A stretch of DNA of 64,000 nt, from positions 67,004,023 through 67,068,022 of the forward strand of contig OZ024826.1 in NCBI GenBank assembly GCA_964016985.1, given 5' to 3'. Below, in pieces: positions 1-11,206 of this stretch; the first letter of the stretch is position 1, and each line of letters starts with the position of its first letter. The notes under the pieces are model-generated. The model saw nothing but the letters and a program-made list of their open reading frames with translations. It was not told the DNA's origin and made no database searches. The stretch comes from Anodontia alba (lineage: Eukaryota > Mollusca > Bivalvia > Lucinida > Lucinidae). Position numbers and translations under genes: made by a program.

Positions 1-241
1 TCTTTCTACTTTTCTTGTCCTATTAAAGCTGAGCGAGAGGTATTGCTCGAATTGGCCAATTTGACCTATATTTCTCGGTTGGTTTAAACAATATTTTATT
101 CTTTCATTTACATGGATATCAGTTTCACAACATATAATGTGTCAGGATCAGACGGTCAGATGATAAGCTTAAAGCTTATACATGTCATTTTCTGAACAAT
201 ACAGAATAGGAACTGCAACAGAAAAACAGCCTTGGAAACGT

Positions 242-244
<3 letters not shown>

Positions 245-317
<73 letters not shown>
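245..317. repeat. (TA)n microsatellite
   Basis: Uninterrupted TA dinucleotides. The tract is split from a short (TA)n remnant at 1081-1091 by an inserted inverted-repeat element, so it is probably the original target of that insertion. Confidence 0.95.
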
Positions 318-318
<1 letters not shown>

Positions 319-1081
319 TCAACAAAATAATTTAAGGGCCACATAGTGCAAATTTCCATATATACAAACTTTGGCCGGGTGTATGGGCAAAACCACAGAA
401 GATATCAAAATATCGTTGAATGTTTCTTAAAAATGAAGCCTTAAAGGAGTGTTTCCAACAAAAAAATTTGAAATAAAAATTTTCATTTTAAAATTTGCAA
501 AAAACACTACTTTTTACCCCAAAATTAAAAATTTACATTTTCGCGTCAAAAGTAATGTCTGGGCTCCCAACTGTGAAAAATTCATAGAGAAAGCCTTATT
601 TGTTATCAAGAAACGCACATTTTGCTAGAGGTACAGATTATTCGTTGTCTATGGGGAACTTTCGAGGCATTTTTAGCCTCTCAAAGGGTTGGTCTCTTTT
701 TCTGGCCATATCTGTGTGTCTTTTACTCGAATGAAGGTTGAGTTTGCATGACTGTGTGTGACAGAGTATTGTTTTCATTAAATAAAGAATTTTTCCGGTA
801 TTGTGAAAAACCTTCATTTTGGGGTAAAATTCGTTTGTTTTTTTTTTTTTGTTTGTTTTCTTTTGTTTTGTTTTTTTGACATTCCCGTTTTTCTTAGAAT
901 CTTTTGTTCTGGCGTTGTTGGTGCCATTGACACTTTTGTAGCTGAATAGGTTGTTGAGCTGATTGAAATAGGACTGAGATTTCCAGTTTTGTTCATGAAA
1001 TAATTGTAAAACTTGAGGGTCGCCTTTTAGTGATACTCAAAGCGGAAATAAAACTGGTGGCCCTAAAATTATTTTGTTGAA
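318..1081. mobile_element. Non-autonomous TA-inserting MITE (Tc/mariner-like)
   Basis: The left end (TCAACAAAATAATTTAAGGG from 319) is the near-exact reverse complement of the right end (1055-1080); 23 of 26 positions match. Both ends abut TA. The ~764-bp interior has no open frame of note and contains a T/G-rich stretch near 836-880. Perfectly matching TA flanks and the TIR make a Tc1/mariner-type non-autonomous element the best reading. No transposase of the same TIR family is in the window. Confidence 0.7.
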
Positions 1082-1091
1082 TATATATATA

Positions 1092-1797
1092 GAACTTATG
1101 CATTACATAACTATAGCTGATAGCTGATCATATATATTAATCCATGGCTGTTCTCAGGTATACTTGAAGTAATGGAGTTATGGCACTTTGCCTGTCTGAC
1201 CACATCCGTTAAATGTTATCATTGTTCATACAGATTGGGGTCCTAAATAGTTGTTAGCTAATCTAAATAGCATTTCGGTAGTACTTAGTGTATCACAGTA
1301 ACGTTTCAGCGTTATTCAATAGAAAATGCTTTTCAGCGTTATTTAACAGAAAATACAGATCTTCTATCAAGTTTATATCACATCACGTGTAAGTCTAAAT
1401 GTATTTAATCCCACCAAATTTGGTGACACACCTCCAAAATGTTCAAAAGATGTCCGGTCGTGGATTTTGTACTACAGACTATCATTCGAGAAATATTGCA
1501 TCATAAGACTATTGTTACATTTCGGTACATCTACATCTTCATCGTATTATGTGCACTTCCATCAAATTTATTGAACCAGCTCAATCAGTATTGAAGGAAT
1601 AAGCCAAAGACGTTCAGTTTTAAATTCGCATATTTAATGTCAAGGGTTATACAAATTAACATTGGCAATGTAGAATGCATACGGATCATTTGAAGTTGTC
1701 CCTTTATATCAACACTGTATCAACTCTGGGAAAATTGTGCAAATCTGGACATTCAGGTAGCAAAATATCTTAATGTAAAATTTTATCGAAATGTGAC
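1092..1797. other. AT-rich spacer, nothing recognised
   Basis: No long open frame, no obvious repeat structure apart from a short local duplication of a 'cagcgttatt' phrase around 1308-1345. Confidence 0.5.
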
Positions 1798-1990
1798 TAT
1801 AACGTTTGTTGTATTACCTCGCTTGGGGAAGAGAGAGCTAATCTTAGTGCTTTTCGTACGTTTGTTTGATTTGTGCTTGTTTGGAGTTGTCGGTTTCCTC
1901 TTCCTCTTGTGGTCTAGGAAGGGCTGTGTTTTGTGATTGATTGTGGCACTCCCTGGACTTTTCTCTTACCTTTTTTTGTCATACGCTGCT
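1798..1990 (+). repeat. Dispersed repeat R1, copy 1 (partial)
   Basis: This stretch matches, on the opposite strand, 3020-3300 and 49057-49460 of the window (shared phrases such as 'cctcgcttggggaagagaga' and 'ctttttcgtacgtttgtt'-like text). It contains the last ~40 codons of a hydrophobic open frame also present in the other two copies and ends at a TGA near 1937. The element class is not recognised. Confidence 0.7.
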
Positions 1991-2658
1991 TTCGTCGTAC
2001 TGTTATGGGACCCGTTGTTGCATGGAAAACATCGCCATTGTAATGTGTAATTGCCATTGCCATTGCTTCTTCAATCAGCTACAATAAATGGCCCGGACAA
2101 GATTATTTGGGTGTACAGAGAAGTAGAAAGTTTGTACCAAAGGCCTTAACTACAGAAATACGTACCATATTACCCATGGTTACAAGCGATAATTTGTCCT
2201 CAGGCTTCATGCCTTCACAGTTTCAGGGAATTCTTTCAGAACATATTCGTTTTGAGCTATATGAATACAATGAATGAAAGGAATTTTAAAAGAGACCGCA
2301 TTCTTAGGCTGTATTATACTAATTTTCTGTTCAATAAGTTGATCAGATTTAAAGACTTGTTGTCAAACTGCAGTGATTACGGACAGACGGACAGACGGCG
2401 TTAAAACTTTATTCTCGTCCTTCAAAGGTACATGTATCAAAGAGTATAGTGAATCTATTGTATTCAATATTATGGTAGGTTATTAACAAGCCATGCAGTG
2501 GATCCATAGTGAAATAAGCAAACCAGAGCCATAACAACGAATAAATGATTTATTTTAGTGAAAGAGGCTAATCAAACTGAATAAATTACACTGAACTCAA
2601 AATTCGTTTTGTTTATATAGCTCAACTCTAATATATTGGTCTCTGGCAATTTAGTCCC
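1991..2658. other. Spacer with short ACGG/ACAG tract
   Basis: Mostly unremarkable AT-rich DNA. At about 2383-2402 there is a short run of ACGGACAG units, the kind of tetranucleotide tract that follows core repeats in pearl-type elements, but no core repeat is adjacent. Confidence 0.4.
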
Positions 2659-2659
2659 T

Positions 2660-2898
2660 TATTATTAATAATAAAAATAATAATAATAATAATCGACTTT
2701 ATTTATAGAGGGTAACACATTTAGTAATTTGGTACTAATCTTCCATGTGGCCCTCTTTTTTCCTGGGTAGAAACCAGTACTAAGCAATGTGGATAAAGTC
2801 TCTTGCTCAAGGAAACAACACTTGCTGTTAGCGGGGATCGAACCCGGTACCTCTCGATCTCGAGTCCGATGCTTTACCACTGCACCACAGCGCTCCAC
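2660..2898 (-). mobile_element. tRNA-headed SINE, family A copy 1
   Basis: Read on the minus strand, the element starts with a tRNA-like head near 2897: an A-box-like 'TGGTGCAGTGGTAAAGCATC' and a B box 'GGTTCGATCCC' about 30 bases on. A unique body follows, and it ends in an (ATT)n tail at 2661-2692. A second copy with the same body begins at 63857 and runs off the window. The tRNA-like part lacks a foldable complete cloverleaf, so it is a SINE head, not a tRNA gene. Confidence 0.8.
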
Positions 2899-3019
2899 AA
2901 TTATACATAACACAGCAGTTTGTTCTTTACTTTTACATTTCCAATACATTATTCTACAAGAACAGGGTTAATACCTAATATTGCTGTAAAGATGCATTTT
3001 ATGTTTGTGAAAAATATGT

Positions 3020-3305
3020 TAAAATAAAAGGTAAGAGAAAAGTCCAGGAAGTGCCCCAGTCACAAACCGCAGCAGTGAAACAGACAAAACCAAACAAGCG
3101 CAAATCGAACAAACGTACGAAAAGCACTAAGATAAGCTCTCTCTTCTCTAAGCGAGGTAGTCGCAATGCTAAAAGGACTGAAAAACACAAGAATAAAATA
3201 ACACAAGGTAAGACATAAAACAAATCGCCTCGTAGAATAAACAACAAAGCAACAAAGAGTAAGACTAACACCGGGACCACCGCCTTAGAACGGTCAGTTA
3301 CCATA
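3020..3305 (-). repeat. Dispersed repeat R1, copy 2, with hydrophobic open frame
   Basis: Same repeat as at 49057-49460 and partly 1798-1990. On the minus strand it keeps an open frame of about 100 codons starting at 3304. The predicted peptide is very hydrophobic (runs of V, L, F and two or three possible membrane spans, then the phrase LPRLEKRELILVLFVRLF). The same frame is open in all three copies. No known domain is recognised; it may simply be well-conserved repeat DNA. Confidence 0.65.
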
Positions 3306-3691
3306 CCTCATTTTTATAAGCTGTGAGAAGCTACTACAAATTTCTCGGTTAAGGCCTCGCTGACATTCATTTTGATATGTACTAAAGAAAGAATGGGTGG
3401 GGTATGGGAATGTGAGAAAGGCGTGTTTAAGGAAAAAAAAATATATACTAATTCTCTTTCAGACACATTACAGTGTAACTATATGTAATGTTTATTGATA
3501 AGAAAAAAAAAAAAGAAAAATGCTTTACATGCAAATAACGCATGTTTTCTTATGTGAAAAGTACTGCAATCGGCGTACCTTGTTCACACATTATAAAGCT
3601 GTTTTAATGACTAAATCAAATATGGAAACCTTGATACTGATATTATGGATAATACACAGACAATTAGTAAAGTAGTACCGGATTTACACAC

Positions 3692-3727
<36 letters not shown>
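3692..3727. repeat. Poly(T) tract
   Basis: About 36 consecutive T. No SINE or LINE body recognised next to it. Confidence 0.9.
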
Positions 3728-3813
3728 CAGTTTGGTAGCTCAGTATTGTCATCACACATAAAATGCATAGCTCTTGACAAGGCTCTTTTTTCCAACAAAA
3801 AGTATCTATGTTT

Positions 3814-3920
3814 TTCTTATTTCTCAATAAAAACGTATGTTGTGGGTACTCAATAGAAGTGCCTCAGTGAGGCACTTCTAAAGAGTACCACAACATATGT
3901 TTTTAATGAGAAATAAGAAA
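3814..3920. repeat. Hairpin palindrome P, copy 1
   Basis: Near-perfect inverted repeat with ~53-bp arms centred at about 3867. Inner arm reads 'agaagtgcctca' / 'tgaggcacttct'; outer arm reads 'ttcttatttctca' / 'tgagaaataagaa'. Related copies are at 5238-5340, 5404-5531, 5868-5980 (degenerate), 18080-18195 and, as weak halves, 40395-40520 and 44440-44545. Confidence 0.85.
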
Positions 3921-5237
3921 ATTGTTAACTGAAACCCACTCTTATAGATAAGAGCTATTAAAATGGATACTGTTTTCACTTTTACTTTTTTTTTCATGTT
4001 AAGGGTGCTACATGTATGCCTCTAACAACATTTAAAGCCTATATTTAAAGGACCAACATGCATGTGTATACAGAGGAACTTCTCTACAACAGTCACTAAA
4101 AACAACTTGAACAGCCAAAATTGATTGTTTTAGGGAGGTGGCTGATTTTTGGAGGGTTTCACCAACAGGCTTTTTCACTGGCATCAGACTGTTAAGCAAC
4201 AATTCAGATAATGCAGACAACAGATTATGCAAACCTTACATTTACTATATACAGAGCTCTAGATAAGAGGGAGTAAAGGGTATTTCAGCATTGATGTTTT
4301 GAAAATCAGAAGTTGAGAGGGTAAAAGTACTCAATGAAATTTTGGATTTCAGCAATGAAATCAAATTGAGGATTTTTTTCAGTGAACTCTAAAACATTTT
4401 TTAACATAAAGCAATTTCCTTCACACTGATTCTTTTGTGAGCAGCAGCAGTACACTAGACCAGAAAGGGTTTAAATAGCCCTCAGCTAACTGACAGATTT
4501 ATGCATTCTAGATTTTTATTTGTTGTTTTTCACAGAAAATAAAACTTAGTATTTCCTGTGAATTATCTAATTCACATGAAATGCCAAGCTTTATTTTCTC
4601 TCAAACAATTAGAATTTTGTATGCTACACTTATGCTTGGTGCTTTAAGAGTTAAGCACTGCAAATGGTCATTTAAGTATTAAGCTTTAAAGCAGGGGGTA
4701 AAATACTCATTGTAAAAAATCTTACCTATAGCACTGTATAAGTTATTTTCTGATAAATGAAAAATAAGATTTAATTTGAAATACTTTAATTTCTTTACAT
4801 AAATGCTTGTCTCCTTGTTTTATTTTTAATCTTAGTTTATTTTATTAGTTATAGGAAAACCCAATATATAAATACGACATACATAAACTGAAGTGTAAAA
4901 ATTCCCATAAGAATACATAAAGCAATAATCTTATGAAAATCTTTAGTAATCCTCAATTTATAAAAACAGTTTTCCCAATATAAGCAGATCTGTAGTGGTT
5001 CTGTCTATACTATCTGATATAGTGTCCTCTTTGTGATTTTTTTCTTTCTTTCCCATTTCTCCATAAAAATGTGATGTTGGATATCATTGGAATCACCTGC
5101 GAGATGATTTTAATTAGATCCCAAGTTTTTGCATTTTAGGAGAAATAAGAGAAAAAAAAAATGAGATTTGGCAAGGCTTTTGTAACAAAAGCTCAGGACA
5201 GAGCTGTAGATAAAATGGCTATTCATATTTTTTTTTC
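3921..5237. other. AT-rich spacer, no gene seen
   Basis: Very AT-rich, only short random frames. No tRNA-like box or repeat structure noticed between the first and second P palindromes. Confidence 0.5.
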
Positions 5238-5340
5238 TATTTTTTATGCGAAAACATTGTGGGTACCCATTAGAAGTGCCTTGGCTAGGCACTTCTAATG
5301 AGTACCCACAGCATCAGTTTCTGTGGAGAAAGTAGAAAAA
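5238..5340. repeat. Hairpin palindrome P, copy 2
   Basis: Inverted repeat centred near 5284: 'gtgggtacccattagaagtg' on the left and its near reverse complement ending 'cacttctaatgagtacccac' on the right. Outer arms are more diverged than in copy 1. Confidence 0.8.
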
Positions 5341-5403
5341 TGTAAATACAAATGGTCTTGATAAGATTTTTTTTTTTTTTTTTTGCAATCCAAAAGTATT
5401 GAT

Positions 5404-5531
5404 ATTTTTCTTATTTTTCCATGAAAACATGTTGCAACTTGTACACATTTGAAGCGTCCCGGTGAGGCACTCAGTGAGACACTTCTAATGAGTACCAAAA
5501 TATATTTTTTCATGGAGAAATAAGAAAAATA
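5404..5531. repeat. Hairpin palindrome P, copy 3
   Basis: Outer arms 'tttttcttatttttccatga' / 'tcatggagaaataagaaaaa' are well kept; the left inner arm is diverged and the centre carries a small duplication around 'gtgaggcactcagtgag'. Confidence 0.75.
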
Positions 5532-5867
5532 TTCATCTGATACCCACTGTTATCTAGACTATACTAATTACTGTCTAACAAACACCTGATCAAGAGCTCT
5601 CCTTAGACTAGATTTATAATCTGAACTATTATTTCATAATCACCCTGGTATTTTAAGACACTGTATAAAATCCAGATAAAATGGAATAGAATGTCCATGA
5701 TTTAAAAAGAAGATTATAATCGCTGTTAAAGCACTATAAAATCCAGTTAAAACCGAATAAAATGGTGGGATACTCTTTGGAAAAATATTTTAGCACACTT
5801 CCACAGTTAAAATCATAGCTATTGGCATGAAAATCATAGCTCTAGGTACAAGTATGAGGGTCTTTGT

Positions 5868-5980
5868 TTATCTCTCCACAAAATCATCAATGTGTATACA
5901 ATTGAACCATCTCACTAATGAGTACTCATAGGTTTCTAATGAGTACTCATAACATAAGCTTTCATGGAGAAACATAACCT
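5868..5980. repeat. Hairpin palindrome P, degenerate copy
   Basis: Contains 'ctaatgagtactcata' twice and the flanking 'catggagaaacataa' phrase of the P family, but the fold-back is poor. Confidence 0.5.
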
Positions 5981-6811
5981 CACATATGGGTATGAAAAAT
6001 AAATTCAGGGAACAGGTTATATATCTTTGACACTAAGTAACTAGTAATGGTGTTCTCAGACAAAACAGATGTCCCCTAACCATGAATTTTCAAATTTTCT
6101 ACAGCTGTGACCTTGAAATTAGGTCAAGGTCACCAAAATCTAATCACTTCTTTGGTATGTCCCAGTAATATATCCATGAAAATTTGGAAAGAATCCAAAC
6201 ACTGGTAACAGACGAGAAAGTGTCACTCCGACGCTGATGTCAACCAACATCAAACTCTCTCCACACCCACCGGTTCACGAACTCGATAGCATTTAAAACA
6301 TTGATATCCTTAACAGTTCCGAGCCACATTCTGTAGGTATTTCTGAGTAATAGTATGCGCTTTAAATTTACGCAGACTGGTCTATAGGTTAAGGCAACAG
6401 ATGTACATTGTTCAAATTCAACTACAGATGAGAAGAAACATTGTCCACAAACAACAGGATTTTTCTACCCACAGTCCTAACCTATTCATCGAACAGTTTA
6501 CTGTTCATTGTTCCCATAAGTCATTGGAAGGGGAGATGATTCCATCTTACTGAAACACTAAAGTATGGCCTTAAAATTGTTTAGTCCCATGTGTTCTGCT
6601 CTCTGTTTAATAAGTTGACCCGAAATACTTATCTTCCTGTGTTCACATCATTTTTACAGCACTCAGTCACCAAGCTGTTCATTGGGCACTGATGCCATTT
6701 TTCTGTCGCTTTCTTTCCGGGTTATCATAGTTGTCACTGCGGGCTAGATACTCTGCCTTTCTTTTGAGGGTGTCCTGAAAGTATAAAGGAAAAATTGTTC
6801 AAACATTTCTG

Positions 6812-6817
<6 letters not shown>
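5981..6817. other. Spacer with bivalve-repeat-like text
   Basis: Contains a phrase around 6105-6195 ('tgaccttgaaattaggtcaa' and 'gaatccaaacactgg') of the type found in core-repeat elements, suggesting an eroded copy. No coding region supported. Confidence 0.35.

Positions 6818-6848
<31 letters not shown>
6818..6848. repeat. Poly(T) tract abutting a pearl-like element
   Basis: About 31 T directly before the 'agctcacctgagc' terminus at 6849. Confidence 0.9.
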
Positions 6849-6850
<2 letters not shown>

Positions 6851-7485
6851 CTCACCTGAGCTCAAGGTGGGCTATTATGATCACTCACCGTCCAGCGTCA
6901 TCGTCCTCTGTCTGGCCACAATTACTCAAACAACATCTCCTCCTAAAGCACTGAGCCAGTTTTAACCAAATTTCACAGGATTGATAATGGCTGAAAAGTG
7001 TTCAAAGATTTGTAATCCATGCAGGATTCTTGTTGCCATGGTAACAAAAAGAAAAACTTAAAAATCTTCTTGTCATCAACCACTGGACCAATTTACATAT
7101 AATTTGGCAGAAATGTTCCATTGGTGATCCTCTACCACGATTGTTAAAGCTATCATGATTCGTCAAAAAAAAAACTGGCCGCAAGGGGAGCGCATATTTT
7201 CCCTATACAATGTATATCTATAAAGAAAACTTTAAAATCTTCCTGTCAGAAATCACTGGACCGATTTCAATATAACTTGGCAGAAATGTTCCCTTAGTGA
7301 CTCTCTACCAAGATTGTTCAAGCCGTAATGATTCGTCGTACAACATTGCCGCTAGAGGGCAGAGCTTAATATTCCTTTTTTTTCTGTGTAGAAAACTAAA
7401 AATCTTCTTTCAGAAACCACAGGACCGATTTCAATATAATTTGGCAGAGGTGATTCTGTAGCGACCCCCTAGCATGATTCATAAA
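6849..7485 (-). mobile_element. Pearl-like core-repeat element, inverted truncated copy
   Basis: Begins with the reverse complement of the right terminus (agctcacctgagc) and then holds about three ~165-bp core units in reverse orientation relative to 7550-8900 (compare 'ggaccgatttcaatataact' at 7259 with its reverse complement at ~7690). It stops within a core unit where the next element starts at 7486. Confidence 0.65.
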
Positions 7486-7782
7486 ACAAGAGGACCATGA
7501 TGGTCCTATATCGCTCACCTGAGCAAACATATTTGCATACTTACTATTAAAACTTCAGCCAAGTTCACTGCTCTAAGATTTTTGTTTAAATTTTATAGCC
7601 CTGTCCACTAGCAGCCATGTTTTTAACGCATCATGATGGCTTGAACTGAATCCTGAAAAAGGGTCACCAAGGGAATATTTCTGCCAAGTTATATTGAAAT
7701 CGGTCCAGTGGTTTCTGACAAAAAGGTTTTAAAGTGTTTTATATAAATATATAGAGGGAAAATAAGTCCCCATCCCACTAGC

Positions 7783-7817
<35 letters not shown>

Positions 7818-9000
7818 GAATCGTGACAGCTTGGACAAACTTGGTAGAAGGTCGTCAAAAAAACATTCCTGCCAAGTTATATTGAAATCGGTCCAGTGGT
7901 TTCTGATAAGAAGATTTTTAAATTTTCATATACAGATATGTAGTAAAAATAAGCCCCGCCCCTAGCAGCCATTTTTTTTGACGAATGATGATTCTTTGAA
8001 CAATCTTGGAAGAGGGTCACCAAAGGAACATTTCTGCCAAATAATATTGAAATCGGTCCAGTGGTTTCTGACAAGAAGATTTTTAAAGTTTTCTATATAG
8101 ATATATGGAGAAAATAAGCCCCGCCCCCTAGCGGCCATGATTTTTGACTAATCAAGACGGCTTGAACAATCTTGGTAGAAGGTCACCAAAGCAATATTCC
8201 TGCCAAGTTACATTGAATTCTGTCCAGTGGTTTCTGACAAGAAGATTTTTAATTTTTTCTGTATAGATATCTAGGAAAAAAAAGCCCCGCCACCCAGCAG
8301 CCATGTTTTTTGACGAATCATGACGGCTTTAACAATCTTGGTAGAGGGTCACCAAAGGAGGTTTCCTACCAAGATATATTGAAATTGGTCCATTGGTTTA
8401 TGACGAGAAGATTTTAAAGTTTTCTATATAGATATATAGGGAAAATAAGCTCCACCCCCTAGCGGCAAGGCTTTTTGTGTATCATGACAGCTTAAACAAA
8501 CTTTGTAGAGTCACCGAAGGAACATTTCTGCCAAGTTATATTGAAATTGGTCCAGTGGTTTCTGAAAAGAATATTTTTAAAGTTTTCTATAGCTATATAG
8601 ATATATAGGGAAAATAATACCCCCTCCCCTCCCCCATCCGGCCCCCCTCCCTCCCCGCCCCGGCGGCCATGTTTTTGACAAATCATGATGGCTTGAACAA
8701 GCTTGATAGAGAATGACCAAAGAAACATTTCTGCCAAATTATATTGAAGTCGGTCCAGTGGTTTCAGATAAGAAGATTATTAAAGTTTTTTGTTTTGTTT
8801 TTTTTTTTTTTTTTCTTTTGGTTGTCATGTCAACAAGAGTTCTGCTTAGATTCTTTGAACAATTTTCTGTTAGTACCACCCAAGGATCATTCCTGTGAAG
8901 TTTGGTTCAAATTAGCCCAGTGGTTTAGGAGGAAATGTCAATTGTTGACAGACGACGGACGCCGGAGGAATAGCTCACTGAGCACTTCGTGCTGAGGTGA
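7486..9000 (+). mobile_element. Pearl-like element with ~165-bp core repeats (subfamily 1)
   Basis: Left end: 'acaagaggaccatgatggtc', where AGGACCAT-G-ATGGTCCT forms a hairpin, followed by 'gctcacctgagc'. Then seven or so ~165-bp units anchored on 'atcggtccagtggtttctga' at about 7700, 7885, 8050, 8215, 8385, 8545 and 8750. Then a short ACGG-type tract (8948-8964) and a right hairpin (agctcactgagcacttcgtg..., 8972-9000). Left flank, core array, ACGG tract, right flank is the order described for bivalve pearl elements, which are thought to be non-autonomous Helentron-type elements. No Rep/helicase is present. Confidence 0.65.
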
Positions 9001-10698
9001 ACAAACAAAAACTACAAAAAAATGCAAACCAAAGAGGCAGAGACAATATAATTTGAACAACTTTGGTAGAGGTCCACTAGATCAAGCTACATACCAAATA
9101 CCAAGACCTGGGCCTTCTGGTTTCAGACAAGAAGATTTTAAAAGTTTTTTCCCTATATGGGTCTATGTAAAACGTGTGACCCCTGGGACGGGGCCATTTT
9201 TGACCCCAGGGCTATAATTTGAACAACTTTGGTAGAGGTCTACACGGTGAAGCTGCATGCCAAATATCAAAGACCTGGGCCTTCTGGTTTCAGACAAGAA
9301 ATTTTTTAAAGGTTTTCCTTTATGTGGGCCCCGGGGAAGGATCATTTTAGCCCCAGGGCTATAATTTAAACAATCTTGGCAGAGGTCCACTAGATTTGTT
9401 ACAAATATCAAATGCCTCAGCCTTCTGGTTTCAGACAAGATTTTTAAAGCTTTTCCCTATATAGGGCTGTGTAAACCTTGTGGGCCCCGGGGCAGGGCCA
9501 TTTTGTACCCCCAGGACTAAAATTTAAACAATCTTGGTAGAGGTCTACTAGACAAAGCTGTATACCAAAGACCAAAGGCCTGTGCCTTCAGATTACAGAC
9601 AAGAAGATTTTATTTGGCTATAATTTGAACAACTTTGGTAGAGGTCCACTAGATCAAGCTACATACCAAATATCAAAGACCTGGGCCTTCTGGTTTCAGA
9701 CAAGAAGATTCTGAATTTTTTACCCTATATGGGTCTATGTGAAATATGTGACCCCTGGGGTGGGGCCATTTTTGACCCCAGGGTTATTATTTGAACAACT
9801 TTGGTAGAGGTCTACAAGGTAAAGCTGCATGCCAAATATCAAAGACCTGGGCCTTCTGGTTTCAGACAAGAAGATTTTTAAAGGTTTTCCGTTTATAAGT
9901 CTATGTTAAACATGTGGGCCCCGGGGCAGGATCATTTTTTGCCCCAGGGCTATAATTTAAACAATCTTGGCAGAGGTCCACTAGATGAAGTTGTGTTACA
10001 AATATCAAATGCCTCAGCCTTCTGGTTTCAGACAAGAAGATTTTTGAAGGTTTTACTTATGTAAGTCTATGCAAAACTTGAGGGCCCCGGGGCAGGGCGA
10101 TTTTTAGCACCATGGTTAAAATTTGAACAATCTTGGTAGAGGTCCACTAGACGAAGCTGTATACTAAAGATCAAAGCCCTGGGCCTTCAGATTTCAGAAG
10201 AAGATTTATAAAGGTTTTCCCTATAGGGGTCTATGTAAAAGAAGTGGGCCCCAGGGCGGGGCCTTTATTGATCCCAGGGCTATAATTTGAACAACTCTTT
10301 CTCTAGATAAAGACATACCAAATATCAGAGACCTGGGCCCTCTGGTTTCAGACAAGAAGATTTTTAAAGGTTTTCCCCTATATGGGTCTATGTAAAACGT
10401 GACCCCTGGGACGGGGCCATTTTTGGACCCAGGGATATGATTTGAACAACTTTGGTAGAGGTCTACTAGGTGAAGGTGTATACCAAATATCAAAGACCTG
10501 GGCCTTCTGGTTTCAGACAAGAAGATTTTTAAAGGTTTTTGCTAATTTTCGCCTTTTTGTTGGTATGGCAACCAGAGTTCTGCATGGAATGGAATTCTTT
10601 CATTCAGTATCACCCACGGATCATTCGACGGACGACGGACAACGGACAGCTAGCCTATCAAAATAGCTCACCTTGAACACTACGTGCTCAGGTGAGCT
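9001..10698 (+). mobile_element. Pearl-like core-repeat array (subfamily 2)
   Basis: About ten units of ~165 bp anchored on 'ggccttctggtttcagacaa' (about 9110, 9280, 9420, 9680, 9850, 10018, 10338, 10500 and two diverged ones). Units carry a GC-rich 'gggccccggggcagg'-type segment missing from subfamily 1, but share 'cagacaagaagatttttaaa' and 'tttgaacaa-cttggtagagg' with it. The array ends in an ACGG-type tract (10626-10648) and a terminal hairpin (agctcacctt...aggtgagct, 10665-10698). The left hairpin is absent, so it may have been fused to the preceding element. Confidence 0.65.
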
Positions 10699-10842
10699 AA
10701 AAAACTTCTTGATACTCCTCTCCGCTAGCAAAGGCTTCTGTTATATCTGAAACGGTCAAACCCCTTTTGATCTGAGCAAACACTATAGACAGAGATCAGA
10801 CATCTCAACAGGATCTACACTGTTTGCCACTTCGTACAGTTA

Positions 10843-11204
10843 CAGTAAATTCTCTTTAAACCGACACTCGATACAACGACAAAATTCATTATAATGATAA
10901 TTTGACGGACACGAAACCTTCGCTCAAAAGGTGACAATTAATCAGATTTTATGTATGAATAATGTATTTAATGATTTAATGTATTTAATGATTCAAGAAA
11001 CATATTATTTGGATATATTGTTAGAATCGCCTGACTGAGGCGATTCTAGCAAGTATCTAAATCATATGTTTTGTAAAGAAATAGGGATAAAACAAACACT
11101 TTCTTGTTTATTATTCTGCTGCGTTCATGGATTCTTTACAGCAGCAAATTCATTTTAACGGCAATATCTTTGGGAAATGCTCTCGTTGTAACGAGGGTTT
11201 ACTG
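10843..11204. mobile_element. Pogo/Tigger-type MITE
   Basis: Ends read CAGTAAA...ACAACGA on the left and, reverse complemented, CAGTAAACCCTCGTTACAAC on the right. TA lies immediately outside both ends (10841-10842, 11205-11206). CAGT... termini with TA duplication are typical of pogo-class elements. Inside is a smaller palindrome (11008-11083) that resembles the P hairpins in design but not sequence ('gaatcgcctgactgaggcgattc'). Confidence 0.6.
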
Positions 11205-11206
11205 TA

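Noticed and set aside
156..359. Tyr-Ile repeat peptide on the minus strand
   Set aside because: Translation of the (TA)n tract.
2789..2971. Possible tRNA gene at the SINE A/B boxes
   Set aside because: Only A- and B-box-like words are present; the body continues into a repeat with an (ATT)n tail and no complete cloverleaf could be drawn.
7877..10666. Several 60-100-codon frames with repeated phrases such as SETRRPRSLIFG
   Set aside because: These are repeated translations of the pearl-like core units; frames break between units and no codon-level conservation is evident.
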